DNA from: AC-9 sp051984395
Lineage (GTDB): Bacteria > Actinomycetota > Acidimicrobiia > Acidimicrobiales > AC-9
DNA: 13,703 nt
Direction: 5' to 3'
NCBI GenBank assembly: GCA_051984395.1
Contig: JBPYEZ010000101.1
Location: 1-13,703, forward strand
Below the pieces are notes generated by a model, which searched no databases, was not told where the DNA came from, and saw nothing but the letters and a program-made list of their open reading frames with translations. The position numbers and the translations under genes were made by a program. Below are positions 1 through 5,243 of this stretch, piece by piece (the first letter of the stretch is position 1; every line of letters starts with the position of its first letter).

Positions 1-144
1 GATCGAGAAGATCCACTTGTAACCCTCGAGGACGGACTGCTCGTCGGTGGGCGCGTCGGGTCCGTCGTGGAGCTTCTTCTCCAGTCCTCGAAGCTCGTCG
101 AGCAGCTGGTGAAAGACGGCCCCGGTCTGATCGGCAAGCGCCAC
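1..144 (-). CDS. Hypothetical protein, N-terminal 48 residues only (possibly DUF1214-type)
   Basis: The first 48 codons of a minus-strand gene run off the left edge of the window. The GTG start at 144 is chosen because a strong Shine-Dalgarno sequence, GGAGGAGG at 158-151, lies 6 nt upstream and the frame stays open to base 1. The visible protein begins MALADQTGAVFHQLLDELRG and ends with EGYKWIFSI. It is a charged, amphipathic helical N-terminus without a signal peptide. An acidic stretch followed by EGY(K/R)W resembles, from memory, the start of actinobacterial DUF1214-type proteins, but no diagnostic domain is visible, so the family is a guess. The gene lies 91 bp downstream of the FAD oxidoreductase on the same strand. 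It has its own strong ribosome site and could be co-transcribed. The existence of the gene is much better supported than its identity. Confidence 0.7.
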   Translation of the reverse strand, partial: MALADQTGAVFHQLLDELRGLEKKLHDGPDAPTDEQSVLEGYKWIFSI

Positions 145-150
145 ACCCCA

Positions 151-158
151 CCTCCTCC
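151..158 (-). promoter_or_regulatory. Strong Shine-Dalgarno site for the partial gene at 144
   Basis: On the minus strand GGAGGAGG sits 6 nt before the GTG at 144. It is the best ribosome binding site in the window and decides that start, in contrast to most other genes here, which have none. Confidence 0.75.
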
Positions 159-235
159 CGATCTCGGTTCGGTGCCGCGTCTACGTCGAGGGCGACCCGA
201 GGATCGCACGTCCGGTCCGGCTTGGACAGCCCCGT

Positions 236-1369
236 TCAGCCCAGGCGCGCCAGATCGAGGCCGCCGACCTCCGAGGGTCCCTGGCCGGAGTGGATCCACC
301 GGGCCAGGGCGCGCCCTGTGGCCGGTGCCATGAGGATGCCGGTCCGGAAGTGGCCCGAAGTCATCCAGGCATTCGCCAGGCGGGGAACCCGGTCGACGAC
401 TGGGAGCTCGTCGGGGTGGGCGGGACGGAAGCAGCACCAGGCGTGGGAGACCGGTACCCCTCCGACGGCGGGAATCGCAGCCTCCAGGTCGCGTCGGATG
501 CCCGCCACCACACCGTCGTCCACGTCGGGAGAATGGTCATCGGTGTCGAACGTCCCGCCGGCGAGGAGCCGTCCCCCGTCGATCTGGGTGATCAGGAGCG
601 GGAGGCTGACCTGAAGGTCCAGGGGGACCGGCTCGGTCGCGACGAGGTGCCCCTTCACCAGCGATGCCGGGACCGACAGGGCGAGGTCGTCCGCGATAGG
701 CGGCCCGCCGGTGGCGAACACGACAGCACCGGGGCTCACCGGTCCGGCCGTCGTCGAGACACGAACCACCCGGCCGCCCCTCGTGGTCACGCCGCTGACG
801 CCGACGCCGGTCGCCACGTGACCGACGCCGCCGCTCAGCCGGGCGAGCCCTTGGAGAGGGTTGAGTCGAGCCAGCCGCCGGACCAGCACGCCGCCGGACC
901 GCCGGGCCAGCTCGGGCACCAGGCGGGCGACGTCGTCGGCGCCCAGCACCTCCGCTCCAGGCGGGAGGTCAGCCGACAGACCCTGTTGCGGGTCGAGCTC
1001 CAGCCAGTCCATGTCCACCAGCCCGACGCCCCCCGGAACCAGGTCGTCGAGCTCCCTCCAGAGGGCCAGGCTCTGGCGGCCGAGGTCGACCAGGTCGGCG
1101 CGCCCGTCGCCGTCGTCGTGGTGAGCCTCCGGCACCAGCAGCCCGGCGGCTCCCCCCGTCGCCCCGGCGCCGAGCGTCGATCGCTCCACGAGGACAACCG
1201 ACCCCAGGCCCGCCCGCTGGCAGGCCACGGCCGTGGCCACTCCCACCATCCCGCCGCCCACCACGAGCACGTCCGGGGTGCGCGGTAGCCGGTCGGGCAG
1301 GCCGGGGTCGAGCGCCGCCTCCTCGCCCTCGTCCAGCAGGTCTCGCCACAGGGGATGGTGGGCGGTCAC
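236..1369 (-). CDS. FAD-dependent oxidoreductase of the DAO (D-amino acid/glycine oxidase) family
   Basis: A 377-residue flavoenzyme. The N-terminal Rossmann dinucleotide site is clear: VVGGGMVG at about residues 36-43 (G38xG40xxG43), with the ribose-binding acid E62 at the end of the second strand (VLVER). The C-terminal block around 339-356, GHFRTGILMAPATGRALA, is the second FAD-contacting region typical of DAO-fold enzymes such as glycine oxidase ThiO, sarcosine oxidase and D-amino-acid dehydrogenase. Such enzymes oxidise the C-N bond of amines or amino acids; the substrate cannot be read from the sequence. There is no signal peptide, so it is probably cytosolic. GTG at 1369 is preferred because the frame upstream overlaps the preceding gene. 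A TTG at 1390 is the alternative and would add seven residues. The gap after the upstream gene's stop is 25 nt, so the two are likely co-transcribed. No thiamine genes adjoin it, so thiO is not assigned. Confidence 0.85.
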   Translation of the reverse strand: MTAHHPLWRDLLDEGEEAALDPGLPDRLPRTPDVLVVGGGMVGVATAVACQRAGLGSVVLVERSTLGAGATGGAAGLLVPEAHHDDGDGRADLVDLGRQSLALWRELDDLVPGGVGLVDMDWLELDPQQGLSADLPPGAEVLGADDVARLVPELARRSGGVLVRRLARLNPLQGLARLSGGVGHVATGVGVSGVTTRGGRVVRVSTTAGPVSPGAVVFATGGPPIADDLALSVPASLVKGHLVATEPVPLDLQVSLPLLITQIDGGRLLAGGTFDTDDHSPDVDDGVVAGIRRDLEAAIPAVGGVPVSHAWCCFRPAHPDELPVVDRVPRLANAWMTSGHFRTGILMAPATGRALARWIHSGQGPSEVGGLDLARLG

Positions 1370-1394
1370 CGTCGCGTCCGTCCCCGGCAACCAG

Positions 1395-2258
1395 TCACCG
1401 GGGAAGCCGCACCTCGACCCGCACTCCGTCGTCGACCGTCTGCACGTCGAGCCTGCCCCCGGCGCGAGACGCGGCGATGGCGAGTCGCGAGAGATCCTCG
1501 GCCGTCTCGGCGGCGGCGGTGGCGACGGCGACGGCCAACTCGTCGTCGGCCTCGATGCTGACACTCAGCTCGAGCCCGCCGCGGGCCAGGGTGCGCAGGA
1601 GCTCGCCCGCGAGCCTGGTGAGGATGATGGCGGTGGCGGGGTCGGCCGTGACCGGCCCGGTGGGGCCGGCGATCCGACCCGGAGTCCCCACGACCTCCCG
1701 TATCACCTCCAGCTCCACCGCAACGGCGGCGGCGAGGTCGGCGCCGTCCCCCCCGTCCCAACCAGCGGGCATGGGCATGGCCAGGCCACCAATGGCGTTC
1801 CATTCCCGTTCGAGCCGGAGCCGCTCGAGCTCCCACAGGGCGTCGGCAACATCGGCGACCGCGGTGATCGTCGACCCGCTCGGTGCCGCCTCCTCGTGGA
1901 CCACAGCGCCCGTCTTCTTCCCGCCGGGTTGGGTCCGAGCAGCTCGTCTCTCCGCGTCCGCAGCGTGGCGCTGCGACTCCTCGGCCCGGCGGTCGGCCTC
2001 GGCCGCGTCGGCACGCGCTCGGCGCAGCTCCGCGTCGGCAGTGGCGACGGCCCGGGTGGCGTCGGTCCGCCGCCGCATCTCCTCCTCTGCCCGCGCCTCT
2101 GCGGCACGGAGCTGCTCCGCGGTCGTGGCCAGCTCCGTCGCCAGCCGCTCCGACCGGGACAGCTCGTCCGCCGCGGCAGCCGAGCGCCGCACGAGCAGAA
2201 ACAGCAACACGAGAGCCGTGAGGCCAACCGCGACGGTCACGCCCAGCACTGCGGTCAT
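1395..2258 (-). CDS. Membrane-anchored coiled-coil protein with a possible degenerate histidine-kinase-like ATPase domain
   Basis: A 287-residue protein with three parts. Residues 3-23 form one hydrophobic helix followed by RR, an N-terminal membrane anchor with the rest in the cytoplasm. Residues about 27-107 are Ala/Glu/Arg-rich heptads, a long coiled coil. After a Gly/Lys linker, residues about 140-287 form a globular region. Its last 80 residues follow the layout of a GHKL ATPase domain: a helix ITRLAGELLRTLARGG-like block, a beta strand LSVSIEADDELAVAV, a helix, then GGRLDVQTVDDGVRVEVRLP at the end. The N-box asparagine, the DxGxG motif and the second glycine loop are not recognisable, and no phospho-acceptor histidine box is seen. 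If homologous, it is a non-catalytic relative. The ATG at 2258 is chosen over a longer upstream frame because only this start exposes the membrane anchor, and a TANNNT hexamer lies 8 nt upstream. It is first in a likely unit with the FAD enzyme. Confidence 0.75.
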   Translation of the reverse strand: MTAVLGVTVAVGLTALVLLFLLVRRSAAAADELSRSERLATELATTAEQLRAAEARAEEEMRRRTDATRAVATADAELRRARADAAEADRRAEESQRHAADAERRAARTQPGGKKTGAVVHEEAAPSGSTITAVADVADALWELERLRLEREWNAIGGLAMPMPAGWDGGDGADLAAAVAVELEVIREVVGTPGRIAGPTGPVTADPATAIILTRLAGELLRTLARGGLELSVSIEADDELAVAVATAAAETAEDLSRLAIAASRAGGRLDVQTVDDGVRVEVRLPR

Positions 2259-2266
2259 GGAACACG

Positions 2267-2272
2267 AACGTA
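2267..2272 (-). promoter_or_regulatory. Candidate -10 element (TACGTT) for a leaderless transcript of the coiled-coil gene
   Basis: Reading the minus strand, TACGTT ends 8 nt before the ATG at 2258. No Shine-Dalgarno is present between them. The spacing would put the transcription start at or next to the start codon. No convincing -35 hexamer is visible. Five other genes in the window show the same arrangement. Confidence 0.45.
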
Positions 2273-2325
2273 GCGTGCCCGGACCCTCGGGTGAGCCGGG
2301 ATCATCGGCCCCGGTGAACCCACTC

Positions 2326-2350
2326 GGAACGCACAGCAAACTCTTCCGTG
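2326..2350 (+). promoter_or_regulatory. Possible ECF-sigma-type promoter before the secreted protein
   Basis: GGAAC at 2326-2330 is followed after 16 nt by CGTG at 2347-2350. This resembles the GGAAC/CGT(T/C) layout of extracytoplasmic-function sigma factors. It would give a 5' leader of roughly 70 nt before the ATG at 2426. The match at the -10 end is imperfect and the call rests on pattern alone. Confidence 0.2.
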
Positions 2351-2364
2351 GGGCGTGTACCCCA
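2349..2364. promoter_or_regulatory. Inverted repeat TGGGG-N6-CCCCA in the divergent spacer, possible operator
   Basis: TGGGGCGTGTACCCCA has perfect 5-bp arms (2349-2353 and 2360-2364) around a 6-nt centre. It lies about 60 bp upstream of the secreted-protein start and about 90 bp upstream of the divergent coiled-coil gene. The overall length and spacing suit a dimeric repressor site. In DNA this G+C-rich a 5-bp G/C arm is only weak evidence. Confidence 0.25.
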
Positions 2365-2411
2365 GCTCGCCCCGGGGGTAGAGCGCACCAGTCATATGGA
2401 CGACTCGACCC

Positions 2412-2420
2412 AAGGGGGAG
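2412..2420 (+). promoter_or_regulatory. Shine-Dalgarno site fixing the start at 2426
   Basis: AAGGGGGAG lies 5 nt before the ATG at 2426. It selects this start over an in-frame ATG at 2396 and an earlier GTG, which would add residues before the signal peptide. Confidence 0.7.
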
Positions 2421-2425
2421 ATCGA

Positions 2426-3595
2426 ATGCCACTTCGCACGCGTCGGCACATCGCCCGAGCGACGACTATCGGAGGTGCGGCGCTGGGCGCGGCGCTGGCT
2501 GCGGCGGCCGGGATCGGAGGAACCGCCAGCGCTGCACCGACGACGCCGAAAACGCTGCCGCACCACACGTTCGCGTCGGCGACGACCTCGACCACGAACC
2601 CCGACGACATCACCCTTCTGGCAGGTCACCTCTTCGTCGGCTTCCAGAACGGCATCGGACCCGACGGCACGCCCGGACCGCTGGGGCCCAAGAGCACGGT
2701 CGTGGAGTACCGGGCGGACGGCAGTGTCGCCCACACCTTCTCACTGGTCGGCAAGGTCGATGGTCTGACCGCGGATCCGCAGCACAACCGCCTCATCGTC
2801 ACCGTCAACGAGGACCTCAACTCGAGCCTGTACGTGCTCCGCCCTGACGACGACCCGTCGACCCAGGTCGTCCACTACTCCTACGATCCCAGTCCGGCCG
2901 AGGCCAACCCGACGCCTCCGCCCTCGTCGGCGGGAGGCACCGACAGCATCGCCATCAGCAATGGCCACATCTTTCTGGCCCACTCCAACCCGGCCAAGGC
3001 GAGCTCGGCAGCCACGTACGAGGTCAGTCTCGATCCAGGGGCGCGTGTCGCCCACCTGCGGTCCGTGTTCACCGACGACGCCACCGCCACCGACGCGACG
3101 ACGGGAAAGAAGGTCACACTGGGCCTGACCGACCCGGACTCCAACCGCTTCCTGCCTTCGGCCAGCCCCCGGTTCGCCGGCCAGCTGGCCCAGGTGTCAC
3201 AGGCCGACGGCGAGGTCGTGTTCGTCGATCGACCGGGCAGCAGCGACCGGACGCTCACCAGTCTCAATCTCTCCAACCATGGCTCACCGTCGTCGCATCC
3301 GCCTGTCGACGACGTCGCCGTCGCCACTTCGAACAAGGGCACCCTGTACGTGACCGACCCGACCTCCGGCACCATCACTGCGCTCTCCACAGCCGGCCTA
3401 CCTGCGGGGACGGTGTTCGCAGCCGAGGCCAGCGACACGAACACGCCGCTGGTGGGGACGCTCGACCTGGCCACCGGGGTGATCACGCCGCTGGGGAACA
3501 CCTTCACCAATCCCCACGGTCTCCTCTTCGTGCCATCCAACCCCAACTCCGGCAACAACGACGCCCAGGGCAGCAACGCTCAGGGCGGCGCCTAG
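2426..3595 (+). CDS. Secreted protein of unknown function, probably beta-propeller
   Basis: A 389-residue exported protein. Residues 1-36 are a signal peptide: basic MPLRTRRHIAR, an Ala/Gly-rich core, and a cleavage site after A34-S35-A36. The mature chain is rich in short beta segments that recur at intervals, for example HLFVGFQNG (68-76), VDGLTADPQHNRLIVTV (111-127), GTDSIAISNGHIFLAHS (171-187), VDDVAVATSNKGTLYVTD (294-311) and NPHGLLFVP (362-370). This is the D/G-hydrophobic repeat style of NHL, SMP-30 or YVTN-type propellers. No enzymatic site is recognisable and there is no cysteine in the chain. The tail is low-complexity Asn/Ser/Gly/Gln. There is no LPxTG or lipobox, so release to the medium or loose wall association is likely. 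The gene appears monocistronic, with its own Shine-Dalgarno site and a hairpin after the stop. The propeller fold is inferred from the repeats, and the cellular role is unknown. Confidence 0.8.
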   Translation: MPLRTRRHIARATTIGGAALGAALAAAAGIGGTASAAPTTPKTLPHHTFASATTSTTNPDDITLLAGHLFVGFQNGIGPDGTPGPLGPKSTVVEYRADGSVAHTFSLVGKVDGLTADPQHNRLIVTVNEDLNSSLYVLRPDDDPSTQVVHYSYDPSPAEANPTPPPSSAGGTDSIAISNGHIFLAHSNPAKASSAATYEVSLDPGARVAHLRSVFTDDATATDATTGKKVTLGLTDPDSNRFLPSASPRFAGQLAQVSQADGEVVFVDRPGSSDRTLTSLNLSNHGSPSSHPPVDDVAVATSNKGTLYVTDPTSGTITALSTAGLPAGTVFAAEASDTNTPLVGTLDLATGVITPLGNTFTNPHGLLFVPSNPNSGNNDAQGSNAQGGA

Positions 3596-3606
3596 GACAC
3601 GACGAT

Positions 3607-3638
3607 GCCGGCCGGCCGCGACCTGGCGGCCGGCCGGC
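3607..3638 (+). terminator. Perfect 13-bp hairpin after the secreted-protein gene
   Basis: GCCGGCCGGCCGC (3607-3619) pairs perfectly with GCGGCCGGCCGGC (3626-3638) around the loop GACCTG. It begins 12 nt after the TAG of the secreted-protein gene. No T-run follows, which is common for actinobacterial terminator hairpins. Position and stem strength support a transcription end for the gene upstream, insulating the ligase that follows. Confidence 0.75.
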
Positions 3639-3657
3639 TCCGTCGGGGAGGCGGTTG

Positions 3658-3663
3658 TAGCCT
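3658..3663 (+). promoter_or_regulatory. Candidate -10 element (TAGCCT) for a leaderless transcript of the acyl-CoA ligase gene
   Basis: TAGCCT ends 6 nt before the GTG at 3670. No Shine-Dalgarno lies at a usable distance. The region expected to hold a -35 overlaps the foot of the preceding hairpin and does not resemble TTGACA. Confidence 0.5.
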
Positions 3664-3669
3664 CTTGGC

Positions 3670-5229
3670 GTGAAGGAGCTCATCTACCACCGCCAGCTGC
3701 TGCCTGCTCTCGGTCGTTACGCGGACGGGGTCGGCTTCCACGACGAGGACTACCACGCCACGTTCTCGACCCACGGTGACCGGGTGCTCCGTCTCGCCAG
3801 CGCCATGCGCGACGAGCTGGGACTACACCAAGGTGACCGGTTCGCCGTCCTGGCGGTCAACAGCCACCGGTACCTCGAGCTGTACCACGCCGGCTTTCTC
3901 GGGGTTGCGGTCATCAACCCGCTCAACCTCCGGCTGGCTGCGAAAGAGCTGGCCTTCATCCTCAACGACTCGGGCACCGAGGTGATCTTCACCGACTGGC
4001 TCTTCTCCGGCCTGCTCGAGCAGGCCCGGCCCGAGCTCGAGCACCTGCGCCAGGTGGTGCTCCTGGGCGAGGGCGACGTGCCCCATGACGTGAGCTACGA
4101 GGACCTGATCGAGGCGGGCAAGCCGGACGTCCCGCCCGAGCCCGCCGAGGAGGACCCCGCCGTCCTCATGTACACAGGAGGCACGACGGGCCTGCCCAAG
4201 GGCGTCGTGCTCAGCCAGCGGGCCGAGATGCTCAACCTCTACCACGTCGCCATCGCCGTCGGGCTCGGCGAGGACCGCACCTACCTGCACCAGACGCCGA
4301 TGTTCCATGCCGCGTCCATGGCCGCCATCCTGGGCATCCCTGCCAGTGGGGGCGTGTCGGTGTTCGTGCCCCTCTTCAAGCCCGATCACGTGATCGAGGT
4401 GATCGAGCGCTACCAGGTCAACCAGACGGTGATGGTCCCCACCATGATCGCCATGCTGCTCAACGACCCCAACTTCTCTCCCGAGCGGGTGGCCAGCCTC
4501 AAGACCCTCACCTACGGCGCCTCCCCCATGCCGGCTGCGCTCCTGAAACGGGTCTTCGACGATCTTCCCCACGTCGACCTCTCCCAGGGCTACGGCATGA
4601 CGGAGTCGTCGTCGGTGCTCACCTTCCTCGACGAGAACGACCACCGGCGCGGCGGCGAGATCACCCACTCCGCGGGGCGGCCGATGTGGGGCGTCGACCT
4701 CAGCATCCAGGACGCGGACGGTCACATCCTCCCCACCGGCGAGCAGGGGGAGGTCTGCGCCCGGGCTGGCAATCTCATGGACTACTACTGGAACCGTCCC
4801 GCGGAGACCGAGGAAGCGTTCCGCGGGGGCTGGTACCACTCGGGCGACATGGGAAGGCTCGACGCCGAGGGCTACCTGTTCCTGGTCGACCGGGTGAAGG
4901 ACATGATCGTCACCGGCGGCGAGAACGTGTACTCAGTCGAGGTCGAGGAGGCCATCGGCAGCCATCCGGCGGTCGACCAGGTCGCCGTCATCGGCATCCC
5001 CAACGAGACGTGGGGCGAGCAGGTGCACGCCATCGTCGTGCTCAAGGAGGGGGCCTCGGCCACTGCCGACGAGCTGATCAAGCACGCGCACGGTCTCATC
5101 GCCGGCTACAAGGTTCCGAAGTCGGTGGAGTTCCGCTCTGAGCCCATTCCGCTCTCGGGGGCGATGAAGCCCCTCAAGCGGGAGCTACGCAAGCCCTACT
5201 GGGAAGGCAAGGCCACCGCCATCAGCTAG
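3670..5229 (+). CDS. FadD-like long/medium-chain acyl-CoA ligase (AMP-forming)
   Basis: A 519-residue member of the ANL superfamily, full length for a stand-alone acyl-CoA synthetase. It would activate a carboxylic acid with ATP and load it on CoA. Core motifs are intact: the phosphate loop YTGGTTGLPKG (168-178), the A5 motif YGMTESS (308-314), the adenosine-binding SGD (391-393), the hinge region DRVKDMIVTGGENVY (407-421), and the C-terminal catalytic lysine K500 in GAMKPLKRELR. That last motif has Met in place of the usual second Gly. No carrier-protein or reductase domain is fused. GTG at 3670 is the earliest start in the frame, and the TANNNT hexamer just upstream agrees with it. The gene stands alone on its strand and converges with malQ. 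The chain length of the substrate cannot be told; fatty, aromatic or bile-acid-like acids are all possible. Confidence 0.9.
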   Translation: MKELIYHRQLLPALGRYADGVGFHDEDYHATFSTHGDRVLRLASAMRDELGLHQGDRFAVLAVNSHRYLELYHAGFLGVAVINPLNLRLAAKELAFILNDSGTEVIFTDWLFSGLLEQARPELEHLRQVVLLGEGDVPHDVSYEDLIEAGKPDVPPEPAEEDPAVLMYTGGTTGLPKGVVLSQRAEMLNLYHVAIAVGLGEDRTYLHQTPMFHAASMAAILGIPASGGVSVFVPLFKPDHVIEVIERYQVNQTVMVPTMIAMLLNDPNFSPERVASLKTLTYGASPMPAALLKRVFDDLPHVDLSQGYGMTESSSVLTFLDENDHRRGGEITHSAGRPMWGVDLSIQDADGHILPTGEQGEVCARAGNLMDYYWNRPAETEEAFRGGWYHSGDMGRLDAEGYLFLVDRVKDMIVTGGENVYSVEVEEAIGSHPAVDQVAVIGIPNETWGEQVHAIVVLKEGASATADELIKHAHGLIAGYKVPKSVEFRSEPIPLSGAMKPLKRELRKPYWEGKATAIS

Positions 5230-5243
5230 CCCGATCGGCTAGC
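5225..5243. terminator. Stem-loop containing the stop codons of both convergent genes
   Basis: GCTAGCC (5225-5231) pairs with GGCTAGC (5237-5243) around CGATC. The TAG stop of the ligase (5227-5229) and the TAG stop of malQ on the other strand (5241-5239) both lie inside the arms. The stem reads the same from either side, so it could serve as a short bidirectional terminator. Only 7 bp and no T-run make this a moderate call. Confidence 0.4.

Noticed and set aside
236..1369. thiO (glycine oxidase of thiamine synthesis)
   Set aside because: The fold is right but no thiamine genes are adjacent, and the substrate-specific residues cannot be judged by eye.
1370..1564. N-terminal extension of the FAD oxidoreductase frame to 1564
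   Set aside because: The extra 65 residues are Pro/Ser/Arg-rich, overlap the end of the coiled-coil gene on the same strand, and precede a normal family N-terminus at GTG 1369.
2348..2425. Earlier starts for the secreted protein (GTG 2348, ATG 2396)
   Set aside because: They would place polar residues before the signal peptide. The Shine-Dalgarno at 2412-2420 points to ATG 2426.
290..2847. Long plus-strand open frames opposite the oxidoreductase and coiled-coil genes (for example 290-1288, 1233-2273, 1477-2847)
   Set aside because: They are antisense to genes with clear motifs. Their translations are Arg/Pro/Ser/His-rich without any domain, as expected of shadow frames in G+C-rich DNA.
3823..4839. 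338-residue minus-strand frame opposite the acyl-CoA ligase
   Set aside because: The composition is His/Gly/Val/Glu-rich shadow of the conserved ligase codons, with no motif and no start signal.
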